DNA of 64,000 nt from contig NZ_CP033043.1 of NCBI RefSeq assembly GCF_003667825.1, positions 2,647,501 through 2,711,500 of the forward strand, read 5' to 3'. The notes under the pieces are model-generated. The model did not search any database. It had not been told where the DNA came from and saw only the letters and a program-made list of their open reading frames with translations. Of the stretch, positions 10,591 through 21,271 are shown in pieces. Each line of letters starts with the position of its first letter. Position 1 is the first letter of the stretch. The DNA comes from Metabacillus litoralis (GTDB lineage: Bacteria; Bacillota; Bacilli; Bacillales; Bacillaceae). The translations under genes were made by a program, and so were the position numbers.

Positions 10591-11703
10591 TTATACATTT
10601 GCAAGCATACGGTCTAATGCTAATACAGCATCTTTTGTAATGTGTTCTGGTACAACAATTTGGTTAGAGATTTCTTCTTTTTCAAGTCCTTCTAAGGACC
10701 AGAGAAGATGAGGCAAGTCAATTCGGTTCATTGTTAAACACGGGCACATAAACGGATTTAATGAAACAATCTTTTTATCAGAATGATTTTGGATGAGTCG
10801 ATTTACAAGGTTCATTTCTGTTCCAATTGCCCACTTTGTTCCTGGTTCAGCTGCCTCGATCATATCAATAATATATTTAGTAGAACCGGCGTAATCAGAT
10901 AAGCCGACAACCTCACGACTGCATTCAGGGTGAACAATGATATTCATATCAGGTTCCGTTTTTCGGATATGTTCAATATTCTTTACTGTAAAATTCTCAT
11001 GAACGGAACAATGCCCCTTCCAAAGAATGACAACAATTTCTTCTACATTATTACCATCATACTCCAGCTCATTCGTAATCGGATTCCAGATTGCCATTTT
11101 GTCTAAAGGCACCCCTAAGTCATAAGCTGTATTTCTTCCTAAATGCTGATCCGGTAAAAATAATATCCGTTGTTTTTGAGTAAATGCCCATTCTAGCATT
11201 TTTTTTGCATTGGATGATGTTACCGTTGCTCCACCATTTTTACCAACAAATGCTTTAATAGCAGCAGTCGAGTTAACATAAGTTAGTGGAAGAATTGTAT
11301 CTCCAAAAACAATTTGCAGCTTTTCCCACGCACGATCCGTTTGATCGATATCTGCCATATCAGCCATTGAACACCCGGCTCTCATATCCGGTAGGATCAC
11401 TTTTTGATTTTCTGATGTTAACATATCTGCTGTTTCAGCCATAAAATGAACACCGCAAAAGACAATATACTCAGCCTCTTTATTTAATGCTGCTGCTTGC
11501 GCTAATTGCAGAGAATCACCAGTAACATCAGAGAATTGAACAACTTCATCTTTCTGATAATGATGTCCAGGTATATAGAGCTTTGAACCGAATTTCTCTT
11601 TAATTTCCTTTACTCTTCTTTCCATTTCTGCCGTTGTTAAATTTTTGTAGGATTCCGGCATCATTTCTTTCTTTTCATGTTCAAGGATATCTAACAGTTC
11701 CAT
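10591..11703 (-). CDS. nadA: Quinolinate synthase NadA
   Basis: A 370-residue iron-sulfur enzyme that condenses iminoaspartate with dihydroxyacetone phosphate to quinolinate, in de novo NAD synthesis. Conserved blocks include [47 protein letters not shown] and CPCLTMN; the last region supplies cluster-ligand cysteines. It is the last gene of the nadBCA operon, 12 bases after nadC. Confidence 0.97.
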   Translation of the reverse strand: MELLDILEHEKKEMMPESYKNLTTAEMERRVKEIKEKFGSKLYIPGHHYQKDEVVQFSDVTGDSLQLAQAAALNKEAEYIVFCGVHFMAETADMLTSENQKVILPDMRAGCSMADMADIDQTDRAWEKLQIVFGDTILPLTYVNSTAAIKAFVGKNGGATVTSSNAKKMLEWAFTQKQRILFLPDQHLGRNTAYDLGVPLDKMAIWNPITNELEYDGNNVEEIVVILWKGHCSVHENFTVKNIEHIRKTEPDMNIIVHPECSREVVGLSDYAGSTKYIIDMIEAAEPGTKWAIGTEMNLVNRLIQNHSDKKIVSLNPFMCPCLTMNRIDLPHLLWSLEGLEKEEISNQIVVPEHITKDAVLALDRMLANV

Positions 11704-11715
11704 TGATGTTCCCCC

Positions 11716-12546
11716 CTATTTTACATTTAAGCTTATATCTAATGATTTGTATGAGTGTGTGAGCATTCCTAAGGAAATATAGTCAACATTCGTATGACGA
11801 TAATCCGCTAAATTGTGTAAGCCAATTCCACCAGAAGCTTCGCTGATAATATGCTTTGGTGTTATTTCTGCAAACCTTGCCACCTCTTCTGGTGAACGGT
11901 TATCAAACATAATAACATCCGCACCTGAATCAATTGCTTCTAGTAACTGCTCCTCTGTTTCAATTTCCACTTCAACCTTTACCATATGACCCGTACTTTC
12001 TCTTACTTTATTTACAGCATTTGTAATGGAGCCAGAAAAGGCGATATGATTATCTTTAATCATCACTCCATCATACAATCCAAAACGATGATTAAATCCG
12101 CCACCACAACGAACAGCGTATTTTTCAAACATTCTTAAACCAGGCGATGTTTTTCTCGTATCACAAATTCTTGTCGTATTTGATCCAAGTAAGTGAACAG
12201 CTTTATTTGTTAATGTTGCAATTCCACTCATGCGTTGAAGCAGATTTAAGATGACACGTTCTCCGCTTAAAATAACGGCAACCGGTCCTTCAATTTCTGC
12301 AATAATGTCTCCTTTTTGAAGAAGATCACCATCTTGTTTTTTAAGATTTACTTTTATATCTGATTGAAATAAAGAATAGCCAATTTCAATCACGTTAGCA
12401 CCTGCAAATACTCCTTCTTCCTTTGCAAGAATAACGGCCTCTCCTCTAGACTTCTCACCGAAGATGGTCTGACTTGATATATCTAATTCACCTAGGTCTT
12501 CTAAGAAAAACTCTTCCAACTTTTTCTTTAGTTTTATGACATTCAT
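11716..12546 (-). CDS. nadC: Nicotinate-nucleotide diphosphorylase (carboxylating) NadC
   Basis: A 276-residue quinolinate phosphoribosyltransferase that converts quinolinate plus PRPP to nicotinate mononucleotide. Signatures seen are the ERVILNLLQRMSGIAT helix, ICDTRKTSPGLR, KYAVRCGGGFNHRFGLYDGVMIKDNH-type active-site blocks, and the C-terminal VDYISLGMLTHS. The gene is two bases from the nadB stop and 12 bases from nadA, so the three are tightly coupled. Confidence 0.97.
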   Translation of the reverse strand: MNVIKLKKKLEEFFLEDLGELDISSQTIFGEKSRGEAVILAKEEGVFAGANVIEIGYSLFQSDIKVNLKKQDGDLLQKGDIIAEIEGPVAVILSGERVILNLLQRMSGIATLTNKAVHLLGSNTTRICDTRKTSPGLRMFEKYAVRCGGGFNHRFGLYDGVMIKDNHIAFSGSITNAVNKVRESTGHMVKVEVEIETEEQLLEAIDSGADVIMFDNRSPEEVARFAEITPKHIISEASGGIGLHNLADYRHTNVDYISLGMLTHSYKSLDISLNVK

Positions 12547-12548
12547 TT

Positions 12549-14102
12549 TTATACCCCCACAACCATTTCATTCTTTGATCGAAAAACTTGTTTTCGATGC
12601 CATTTTTCTACTTGATTTGGATAATCTAAACGATAATGACCGCCTCTACTCTCAGTCCTGCTAAGAGAAGAAGTAGTAATCAACCAACCAACTGTCAGCA
12701 TATTTGTTCTTTCTATTTCATCTATTGTGAAATCCTTCACATTAATATCCCAAAAAGAGACCTGATCCTGATAAGATTCAAACCATTGCTTAGCGATAAG
12801 AAGCTCTTCCTCTGTTCTTTGAATTCCAACATATTTTGTCATGATTTCTTGAATTTCGTGTTTAGTCGGAAGTTTTTTGTTGTCATAATGACTTATTTCA
12901 TTTGAGTGAAGACTGAAATTCGTTGTACTTTGATGTTCAAAAGGCTGTGATAAAAGATAAGTTGCCAATCTTTGACCGAATACAAGCCCTTCTAATAAGG
13001 AGTTGCTCGCTAACCGGTTGGCACCGTGTACACCTGTACATGCCGCTTCTCCAATAGCATATAAATTCTTAATACTTGTCTCCCCTTTATCATTTGTAAC
13101 GATACCACCCATCAAAAAATGCATGCCAGGCGCTACGGGGATTTTTCCAGATTCAAGTTTTACTCCATATTGTCTGCAAAGTGCAGAAATCGTGGGAAAT
13201 CTTAAAGAAAAGTTCTCGATCATAGAGATATCTAGAAAAACACGATTTCCTTTTCTCATTTCATAGAAAATGGCTCTTGAAACAATATCTCTTGAGGCCA
13301 AGTCAGCTTGAGGATGCAATTTCCTCATAAATGCTTCGTCATTTTGATTAATTAAAATGGCTCCTTCTCCTCGAACAGCCTCAGAAATAAGACCAACACA
13401 CTTTCCATCTATATGAAGCATCGTAGGGTGAAATTGAATAAATTCCATATCAGCGATGTTTGCTCCTGCTCTATATGCCATTGCAATTCCATCACCTGTG
13501 ATTACATCAGCATTTGAGGTATGGCCATAAACAGCTCCACAGCCACCACTTGCAATAATTGTTTTACTTGCTAGGTATTGCTGACATTCCCCTTTGTCGT
13601 TCTTTGTATAAACACCAACACATTTTCCATTGTCAATCACTAGCTCGATCGCCATTTCATTTTCAATCATAGAAACATATTTCTTCGTCTTCTGATACAA
13701 GAAAGTAGTCAACTCTTTTCCAGTTGCATCTCCACCAGCATGAATAATTCGATTCCTACTATGAGCCCCTTCTTTACCAAGCAATAATTGTCCGTATGAA
13801 TCAGTATCAAAATTCATTCCATTTTGAATTAATTTCTGGATTTCAGAAGGACCATCTTGTACAAGGTACTCAACATTCTGCACATGATTATGATCACAGC
13901 CAGCAGCCAAAGTATCTTCATAATGAAGCTTCCAAGTATCTTTTGAATCTACAGCAGCAGCGACTCCACCTTGTGCAAGCATTGAATTACTTGCTGACCA
14001 TGAAGACTTTGTAATGATTGTGACATTCAGGTAACGAAGATGATACGCAGCAGAAAGTGCCGCAAGTCCACTACCGATAATAATAACATCTGTTTGAGGC
14101 AT
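12549..14102 (-). CDS. nadB: L-aspartate oxidase NadB
   Basis: A 517-residue FAD enzyme that oxidises aspartate to iminoaspartate for quinolinate synthesis. The N-terminal dinucleotide fold reads VIIGSGLAALSAAYHL, followed by SMLAQGGVAAA, the FAD/substrate block ADMEFIQFHPT, and GEAACTGVHGANRLASNSLLEG. The C-terminal helical domain has the conserved SRTESRGGHYR. First gene of nadB-nadC-nadA, divergent from nifS across a 117-base regulatory gap. Confidence 0.97.
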   Translation of the reverse strand: MPQTDVIIIGSGLAALSAAYHLRYLNVTIITKSSWSASNSMLAQGGVAAAVDSKDTWKLHYEDTLAAGCDHNHVQNVEYLVQDGPSEIQKLIQNGMNFDTDSYGQLLLGKEGAHSRNRIIHAGGDATGKELTTFLYQKTKKYVSMIENEMAIELVIDNGKCVGVYTKNDKGECQQYLASKTIIASGGCGAVYGHTSNADVITGDGIAMAYRAGANIADMEFIQFHPTMLHIDGKCVGLISEAVRGEGAILINQNDEAFMRKLHPQADLASRDIVSRAIFYEMRKGNRVFLDISMIENFSLRFPTISALCRQYGVKLESGKIPVAPGMHFLMGGIVTNDKGETSIKNLYAIGEAACTGVHGANRLASNSLLEGLVFGQRLATYLLSQPFEHQSTTNFSLHSNEISHYDNKKLPTKHEIQEIMTKYVGIQRTEEELLIAKQWFESYQDQVSFWDINVKDFTIDEIERTNMLTVGWLITTSSLSRTESRGGHYRLDYPNQVEKWHRKQVFRSKNEMVVGV

Positions 14103-14119
14103 AACACCCCTCCTGTAAT

Positions 14120-14168
14120 TTACACCTGTCTTGACACCTATATTTACATAAATTTAAAATAATGACAA
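14120..14168. promoter_or_regulatory. Divergent nadB/nifS promoters with candidate NadR operator
   Basis: Minus strand toward nadB: -35 TTGTCA (14163-14168) and -10 TAAATA (14141-14146), spacer 16. Plus strand toward nifS: -35 TTGACA (14131-14136) and -10 TAAAAT (14155-14160), spacer 18. A partial palindrome centred on TGTCTTGACA (14120-14141) overlaps the nifS -35 and the nadB start region. One bound dimer could therefore shut both operons. NadR (YrxA) is encoded nearby; that it binds here is inferred. Confidence 0.65.
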
Positions 14169-14219
14169 GAGTTTTTATTTCGATCTTTGTAAGATTATTA
14201 GAGTAATAGGAGGGATACC

Positions 14220-15347
14220 GTGATTTACCTTGACTATGCAGCAACAACACCAATGAGTGACAATGCTCTTCACATATATACTAAAGCCGCAAAAAATGCT
14301 TTTGGAAACAGCAGCAGCTTACATGATATTGGGGAAATTTCAGCAAAAACACTACATGCCTCTAGAAAAATCATTGGAGATTCTATTGGGGGAAGTGAAA
14401 AAGGCGTTTATTTTACAAGCGGAGGTAGTGAAGCAAATATAATTGCAATTCAATCTTTATTAAATGGCTTAGATTCTAACAAAAAACATTTGATTACCAC
14501 TGTAATGGAGCATTCTTCTCTTTTTACTTTTTTCAAAAGATTAGAATCTGAAGGGTTTGAAGTAACTTTCTTATCTCCTGATCAATATGGGAACATTTCA
14601 TTATCTTCAGTAAAAAAGGCAATAAAGAGTGATACAGGACTTGTCTCCATTCAACACGGTAATTCAGAGATTGGAAGCATACAGCCTATTGAAGAAATTG
14701 GACTATTTTTAAAAGAAATGGGAATTATTTTTCATAGTGATTGTGTTCAAACATTTGGAAAAATACCTCTGAATGTCACCAATATTGATGCAATATCGAT
14801 TTCAGGTCATAAAATTTATGGACCTAAAGGAATTGGGGCAGCATATATAAATCCATCTATTCATTGGCACCCAGTCATAGAAGGTACAACACATGAATCC
14901 GGGTTTCGTCCTGGAACAGTCGATGTCCCGGCCGTTGCAGCATTTGCAACAGCTGCTAATGATATAATGACTAACAGAAAAGACTTCTACAATCACTATC
15001 AAAGGTTGAAAAATTTGTTTTTTGACTTACTTCAACCTTATAACGAAAAAATAACTGTATTAAACTGGGACGACAAGTTTCACTCTCTGCCAAACATACT
15101 GCCTATTATGGTGAAGGGAATCGAGGGACAATACGTCATGCTCGAATGTAATCGGTTTGGCTTTGCTGTATCAACAGGAAGTGCATGTCAAGTCGGAATG
15201 CAGGCTCCCCCGAAATCTGTTGTTGCATTAGGATATAGCGACCAAGAAGCAAAGCAATTTATTAGGGCATCTTTCGGAAAGGATACAACTGAAGAACATA
15301 TTAGACGTTTTACTGATGTTTTAATAAGAATTGTAGAAAATTTCTAA
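14220..15347 (+). CDS. nifS: NifS/IscS-family cysteine desulfurase, NAD-linked
   Basis: A 375-residue PLP enzyme that releases sulfur from cysteine as an enzyme persulfide. The PLP lysine lies in SISGHKIYGPKG (K198) and the catalytic cysteine in STGSACQVG (C323). The GTG start follows AGGAGGG closely. In B. subtilis the matching gene beside nadB is thought to supply the NadA iron-sulfur cluster, which fits its divergence from nadBCA and co-transcription with nadR. Confidence 0.93.
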   Translation: MIYLDYAATTPMSDNALHIYTKAAKNAFGNSSSLHDIGEISAKTLHASRKIIGDSIGGSEKGVYFTSGGSEANIIAIQSLLNGLDSNKKHLITTVMEHSSLFTFFKRLESEGFEVTFLSPDQYGNISLSSVKKAIKSDTGLVSIQHGNSEIGSIQPIEEIGLFLKEMGIIFHSDCVQTFGKIPLNVTNIDAISISGHKIYGPKGIGAAYINPSIHWHPVIEGTTHESGFRPGTVDVPAVAAFATAANDIMTNRKDFYNHYQRLKNLFFDLLQPYNEKITVLNWDDKFHSLPNILPIMVKGIEGQYVMLECNRFGFAVSTGSACQVGMQAPPKSVVALGYSDQEAKQFIRASFGKDTTEEHIRRFTDVLIRIVENF

Positions 15348-15413
15348 AAAACTTGATCGAATATAAAGAGCAATGGTTTACTAGTGTATAGAGTGTACTC
15401 TGGAGGAATGAAA

Positions 15414-15953
15414 ATGAAAGATAAAATTTTAGGAGAAGAGCGAAGAAACCTATTATTAGATAGACTAATAAATGCCGAGGAGCCCATCACAGGTGGAGAG
15501 CTAGCAACCTTAGCGAATGTAAGCAGACAAGTTATTGTACAGGATATTTCGCTATTAAAAGCCAAAAACCATCCAATTATGGCAACAAGTCAAGGCTATG
15601 TTTATTTAAATAAAGAAACTAGTGAACAAAAGCTGCATGAACGTATTATTGCATGTAGTCATAATCCTGAACGAACAGAAGAGGAACTAACCATACTTGT
15701 GGACCACGGTGTTTTCATCAAAGATGTTATTGTTGAACATCCTGTTTACGGTGACTTAACAGCATCTATTATGGTTGGAAACCGAAATGATGTAAAAGAG
15801 TTTATGAAAAAAATCAATCAGCATAATGCAGCTTATTTATCACAATTAACAGAAGGTCTACACCTTCATACATTGCAAGCCGATACAAGCGAAAAACTAG
15901 ATTTAGCTTGTGAAGAGTTAAATAAGGCTGGATTTTTAATAAAAGAATCATAA
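15414..15953 (+). CDS. nadR: NAD biosynthesis repressor NadR (NiaR/YrxA)
   Basis: About 180 residues: an N-terminal winged helix (ITGGELATLANVSRQVIVQDISLLKAK) and a C-terminal 3H domain with its conserved histidines (RIIACSH, VDHG, VEHPVYGDL). In Firmicutes this protein represses nad genes with nicotinic acid as co-repressor. The open frame starts at 15384. GGAGGA at 15402-15407 directly abuts the ATG at 15408, so the ATG at 15414 is preferred; 15408 cannot be excluded. It is 66 bases past nifS. Confidence 0.92.
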   Translation: MKDKILGEERRNLLLDRLINAEEPITGGELATLANVSRQVIVQDISLLKAKNHPIMATSQGYVYLNKETSEQKLHERIIACSHNPERTEEELTILVDHGVFIKDVIVEHPVYGDLTASIMVGNRNDVKEFMKKINQHNAAYLSQLTEGLHLHTLQADTSEKLDLACEELNKAGFLIKES

Positions 15954-16072
15954 AAAGATGACCCAAAAGGTCACGGGTTCTGTTTTGAAGTACAATATAC
16001 GAATTAACATTGCATTTCGTATAGTAATTCGTGCTAGGCTTAAAAACAATTTGGCAAGTAAATCAGCAAACA

Positions 16073-16109
16073 AAATGCTTGGAGACATATATGCTCCAAG
16101 CATTTTTTA
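16073..16109 (+). terminator. Rho-independent terminator downstream of nadR
   Basis: A 13-bp stem (arms AAAATGCTTGGAG and CTCCAAGCATTTT) with a 9-base loop and a plus-strand T-run. It lies about 120 bases after the nadR stop. Confidence 0.75.
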
Positions 16110-16173
16110 TACCAAGATAAGCCAGATTAAGTGATTTCTAAAACCTTCAAGAATCAACAGGAAGTAAGCTACT

Positions 16174-16365
16174 AAATAAGCGGAGAAATTTCTCTTATTG
16201 AGGAACTAGCATGAAAAATAGAATAAATAGACGGAAAGATTCCGCCTATTTAATCGAAAAAGATGAAAATGGACCATTTTACTTTGCTTAATCGGAAAAA
16301 CTCCGCTTATATCCCCCAAACCACGTTCCATTCTTCAATCTAACCGGAAAAACTCCGTTTATTTG
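16174..16365. repeat. Four regularly spaced imperfect palindromic elements
   Basis: Copies start near 16174, 16225, 16285 and 16339, spaced about 51-60 bases. Each has a core like CGGAAAAACTCCG between AT-rich arms ending in CTTATT or similar. The third and fourth share GGAAAAACTCCG exactly. This looks like a dispersed intergenic repeat family; related single copies flank mreCD. Confidence 0.75.
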
Positions 16366-16412
16366 AACCATCGGTTATTCAATTAAACCGATCCCGTTTC
16401 ACAAAACCTTTC

Positions 16413-17300
16413 TTATTTTGCCTCTTTCTCTGCACCCTGCTTAATCATATAAGCATCATAAGTACCTAACAGCTTTACGCCGCAGCCAAGAGCTTCTAAT
16501 TCTGAGATAGCTCCTGGTATTAAGACTTCATCTACTTTCATATCAATATCAATGATAAAAAAGTAGTTTCCTAAACCAGTTTTCATTGGTCTTGATTCAA
16601 TTTTCGAAAGATTTAGCTTGCGCCAAGTAAACGCGGATAACACTTGATGCAATGCACCAGACTGATCAGATGGTAAGGTAACCATCAAAGTTGTTTTTTC
16701 CTTTTCCGACACCAATTTCGAACTTGGATACTTCCCATCAAGTGACGGATGAACAATGGCAAAACGAGTATGATTATAGTGATAATCATGAATATTAGGC
16801 TTAACAATTTCTAAACCATATTCCTCAGCTGCTAGCCTGTTTGCAATGGCTGCAACAAGTTCTTCGGGATGCTGACTCACATAGTAAGCTGCAGCTCCTG
16901 TTGAGGTAGCATAGTCATATGTAATGCCTTTAAACGTGTTATGCAAAAATTTATGACATTGAGCTATAGCATGGGAATGTGAATAAACACGAGTTACTTG
17001 CTCCCATTTCTCTTTATTAGCAGGATGAACCATAAAGTGTTGCTCAATTGGTGAAACAATTTCCCCTACTATATATAATGGTTGCTCATGGATTAAATAG
17101 TCTATCGTTAAATTTACTGATCCTTCAAGTGCATTTTCGGTAGGTACGACGGCAAAATCAATCTCCCCACCAGCCACTGCATCAATACATTGCGGTATTG
17201 TGGAGTAAGCTACTTGCTCAATGTCATCTCCAAAATATGATTGAACAGCTAAGTGGGTAAATGTTGCTTTCGGACCTAAAAAACCTACCTTTATTGCCAA
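16413..17300 (-). CDS. pheA: Prephenate dehydratase PheA
   Basis: A 295-residue enzyme that converts prephenate to phenylpyruvate in phenylalanine synthesis. The catalytic domain shows GFLGPKATFTHLAV, VVPTENALEGSVN and the substrate segment ATSTGAAAYYV. A C-terminal ACT domain carries the phenylalanine-binding ESRPMKTGLGNYFF. The annotated start is a TTG with GGAG about 11 bases upstream, so the start is not certain. It lies 15 bases after pheB. Confidence 0.96.
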   Translation of the reverse strand: MAIKVGFLGPKATFTHLAVQSYFGDDIEQVAYSTIPQCIDAVAGGEIDFAVVPTENALEGSVNLTIDYLIHEQPLYIVGEIVSPIEQHFMVHPANKEKWEQVTRVYSHSHAIAQCHKFLHNTFKGITYDYATSTGAAAYYVSQHPEELVAAIANRLAAEEYGLEIVKPNIHDYHYNHTRFAIVHPSLDGKYPSSKLVSEKEKTTLMVTLPSDQSGALHQVLSAFTWRKLNLSKIESRPMKTGLGNYFFIIDIDMKVDEVLIPGAISELEALGCGVKLLGTYDAYMIKQGAEKEAK

Positions 17301-17315
17301 CTTCCATTCAACTCC

Positions 17316-17759
17316 TTATGCTCCTTGCCCTAAAATTTCAACCTTTTCAACAAACTCTAATCTTCTTAGCTTGGACATAAGCTGATTAATCTCTTCTGTC
17401 ATCCCATTTGTATTAAGTGATAGCGTCACATTAGCACGACCTTGAATTGGAATCGTTTGATGTATCGTTAACACATTACAACCAGCATTTGCGACAACAG
17501 ATAACAAATGAGAAAGTGTACCACTGCGATCTTCTAAGTGAAAAAAAAGGGTAATCAGTTTTTCTTTAACCATTGTGTGAAATGGAAACACGGCATCTCG
17601 ATATTTATAAAAAGCGCTACGGCTCATATCAACACGCTGCACAGCTTCGGCTACAGAGTCTACCTTCCCTCTTTCTATTAACTTCTTTACCTCAAGTGTT
17701 TTTTTCATCGCTTCAGGTAATATATCCTCACGCACCAAATAAAAGGTATCGTCCTTCAT
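17316..17759 (-). CDS. pheB: ACT domain protein PheB (UPF0735)
   Basis: A 147-residue protein with an N-terminal helical segment resembling a helix-turn-helix ([17 protein letters not shown]) and a C-terminal ACT domain ([36 protein letters not shown]). Called PheB in B. subtilis and placed before pheA. It is believed to respond to an amino acid, but its exact role is unsettled. The ATG follows a GGGAGG site. Confidence 0.92.
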   Translation of the reverse strand: MKDDTFYLVREDILPEAMKKTLEVKKLIERGKVDSVAEAVQRVDMSRSAFYKYRDAVFPFHTMVKEKLITLFFHLEDRSGTLSHLLSVVANAGCNVLTIHQTIPIQGRANVTLSLNTNGMTEEINQLMSKLRRLEFVEKVEILGQGA

Positions 17760-17891
17760 GATTTCCCTCCCACTTTTTTCTCAATGTAGATAATTTATCA
17801 CAATATTGGCTAAATTTCTTCCTTTTTCAGAAGAAAAACGAAATTTCCTTATAAATTGACCAAATATACGTATAGATCTTAATTAAGACAT

Positions 17892-17918
17892 AAAAAAAGA
17901 GAGCTAACGTTCAGCTCC
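17892..17918 (-). terminator. Rho-independent terminator after obg
   Basis: A GGAGCTGAACGTTAGCTCT-type hairpin, followed on the minus strand by seven T residues, 20 bases past the obg stop. Confidence 0.8.
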
Positions 17919-17939
17919 CTACTAGCTTAGTTTAATCCG

Positions 17940-19238
<1,299 letters not shown>

Positions 19239-19302
19239 CTACATACCTATACATAAAGTAAGCTATATTCAGCTTACTATTTAAGAAAATGAGTAATTTG
19301 AA

Positions 19303-19854
19303 TCACCTGAGTGATAACGCTACCGTTATCTGGTATCTACTAATTTCCAGTTCATCTACCTGAATAGAATGATTCCCTGATCTTTTAAACCAATTCATTA
19401 TTTGCTCTTTATCTTTTAGTATGCCTTCAAAATCAAAAAAGAAACGAATTCCTTCTTCATTTGAATGACCTGTATTCAAAGTAATACTTACATGATTTTC
19501 ACCAGAATAATCAACGCTGTTATCTAGTATATCCAAAAATTCCTTACTCCATTTTGCAATTGGTTCATCATAGTGTGAAATGCTTTTTATATCACCTAAA
19601 ACTTCATATTCTAATGTAAAATGATGACTAAACCAATTAAACGTCATGAGGTAACTTGCAAATAGAGGCATATTTAGATTACACAACTTTGATTCTTGCT
19701 GTGCTTCAATGACAATCTCTTCAATAATATCCTGAACACGATCATATTTTTGTAGTGACATATTCCCCTTAATTAACTGCAATTTATTCATCCAATCATG
19801 TCTGGAATGACTTAAAAGATCAATAATATTCATATCATTTTGATTGTTTTTCAT
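19303..19854 (-). CDS. spo0B: Sporulation initiation phosphotransferase Spo0B
   Basis: A 183-residue phosphotransferase that passes phosphate from Spo0F to Spo0A in the sporulation phosphorelay. The phospho-accepting histidine is H19 in SHSRHDWMNKLQLIKGN. The C-terminal part is a degenerate kinase-like fold without an ATP site. It is about the same size as the B. subtilis protein. A candidate sigma-A promoter lies upstream at 19927-19955. Confidence 0.95.
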   Translation of the reverse strand: MKNNQNDMNIIDLLSHSRHDWMNKLQLIKGNMSLQKYDRVQDIIEEIVIEAQQESKLCNLNMPLFASYLMTFNWFSHHFTLEYEVLGDIKSISHYDEPIAKWSKEFLDILDNSVDYSGENHVSITLNTGHSNEEGIRFFFDFEGILKDKEQIMNWFKRSGNHSIQVDELEISRYQITVALSLR

Positions 19855-20156
19855 ACAATTTCTCCTACTATTTAATTAAAATCATTTTCATAAAGGAGTT
19901 ATACTTATTTTTAGGCTGTATTAAAAATTATAACAAACATTGTATTAGAACTTAAGGAGTAATTTCTAATTTAAGAAGAATTGTATAAAATGAAGGTGAA
20001 AATTTGTGACGTGTTAGTAGAGTGAATAAAAATAGAGAGCTTATGTACAGTTCTAATTGTTGTTCTAAATCACTGTAGATTCAAGGGTATATTCAACATG
20101 AACATAACCATTTAATTAAAAAACTCTAACCTAGCCGGTTAGAGTTTTTCGTAAAA
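19855..20156. other. Gene-free stretch between rpmA and spo0B
   Basis: About 300 AT-rich bases. The right end holds the rpmA terminator. A candidate spo0B promoter on the minus strand has -10 TATAAT (19927-19932) and a weak -35 TTAAGT (19950-19955), spacer 17. No coding frame is seen. It separates spo0B-obg from the ribosomal operon. Confidence 0.6.
20116..20149 (-). terminator. Rho-independent terminator after rpmA
   Basis: A 12-bp stem, AAAACTCTAACC against GGTTAGAGTTTT, followed by a T-run on the minus strand, just past the rpmA stop. Confidence 0.85.
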
Positions 20157-20453
<297 letters not shown>

Positions 20454-20464
20454 TCACCTCCTGC

Positions 20465-20797
20465 TTAATGATGAGTTACCGAAATATATTGTCCATACTC
20501 TCTTTCAATTGTTTGTAATGAAACAACCATACCTTCTAATAACAATTGAACTTTATCACTTGTTGATGCATCGAGATTTTCAGGGATTTCTACTTTGAGA
20601 TATCCACCTTCTCCTCCTTGATCAATTTGTGGTTCAATATTTGTTAAAGAGAGAACTGCATTAACAGCTCCGAAGGTAACAGCAGATGCTCCAGCGCAAA
20701 CAATGTCCTTGCCGTATTCATCGAATTCAGCATGTCCAGATAAGATGAACGCTGTAATTAGTCCCTCATTTGAACGATAAATTTTGGCATTTATCAT
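20465..20797 (-). CDS. prp: Ribosomal-processing cysteine protease Prp (YsxB)
   Basis: A 110-residue protease that trims the N-terminus of L27. The catalytic His lies in SGHAEFDEYGKDIVCAGASA, with the catalytic Cys 12 residues later. It is always found between rplU and rpmA in Firmicutes, as here, and size and fold motifs fit. The ATG lies 11 bases after the rplU stop. Confidence 0.96.
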   Translation of the reverse strand: MINAKIYRSNEGLITAFILSGHAEFDEYGKDIVCAGASAVTFGAVNAVLSLTNIEPQIDQGGEGGYLKVEIPENLDASTSDKVQLLLEGMVVSLQTIEREYGQYISVTHH

Positions 20798-20808
20798 TTC
20801 AAATCGCC

Positions 20809-21117
20809 TTACGCGTTGATTTTTTCAATAACAACTTTTGTGTAAGGCTGACGGTGACCTTGCTTTTTACGGTAGTTTTTCTTAGCTTTGTATTTGAAAA
20901 CAGTGATTTTCTTTTGACGACCTTGTTTTTCAACTTTAGCCGTTACAGAAGCACCACTTACAGTTGGGCTACCAACTTGAACGTTGTCTCCACCTACAAA
21001 TAAAACTTTGTCAAACGTAACAGTCTCACCTTGGTCAGCAGCTAGTTTTTCAACGTAGATAGCTTGACCTTCTTCAACCTTGATTTGTTTACCACCAGTT
21101 TCGATAATTGCGTACAT
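20809..21117 (-). CDS. rplU: 50S ribosomal protein L21
   Basis: A 102-residue L21 beginning [17 protein letters not shown], with the C-terminal [18 protein letters not shown] block that contacts rRNA. The open frame extends three codons to a GTG, but AGGAGG is 8 bases before the ATG at 21117. First gene of rplU-prp-rpmA, preceded by an L21 leader. Confidence 0.98.
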   Translation of the reverse strand: MYAIIETGGKQIKVEEGQAIYVEKLAADQGETVTFDKVLFVGGDNVQVGSPTVSGASVTAKVEKQGRQKKITVFKYKAKKNYRKKQGHRQPYTKVVIEKINA

Positions 21118-21126
21118 TCTCTGCAC

Positions 21127-21228
21127 CTCCTATAGACTAAGACTCGCCAAAATCAGGTGAATGCATAGCATTACTTACAACCTTATTTTGAGCGGTTGTA
21201 GCACGGTGCGCTACAAGTCATAACATTA
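21127..21228 (-). ncRNA. L21 leader (autoregulatory 5' UTR of rplU)
   Basis: The about 100-base leader contains a strong hairpin (TTGTAGCGC-ACCGT-GCTACAA, minus strand), then CCGCTCAAAAT and a second GTTGTAAG segment before the ribosome site. Known Firmicute L21 leaders at this position let ribosomal protein L21 control its own operon. I identify it from position, length and the first hairpin; a covariance-model search was not run. Confidence 0.7.
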
Positions 21229-21231
21229 AAC

Positions 21232-21260
21232 ATATTATCAAAAACCTAAAGATTATGCAA
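21232..21260 (-). promoter_or_regulatory. rplU operon promoter
   Basis: Minus strand -35 TTGCAT (21255-21260) and -10 TAATAT (21232-21237) with a 17-base spacer. It lies just upstream of the L21 leader and just past the rng stop. Confidence 0.7.
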
Positions 21261-21271
21261 TAGATTTTTCT

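Larger units (their letters stand above)
15954..16412. other. Gene-free stretch between nadR and pheA with a palindromic repeat cluster
   Basis: About 460 bases between convergent genes. A weak TGACC/GGTCA hairpin follows nadR at 15958-15974, a strong terminator lies at 16073-16109, and four copies of a short palindromic element occupy 16174-16365. I see no credible coding frame. Confidence 0.7.
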
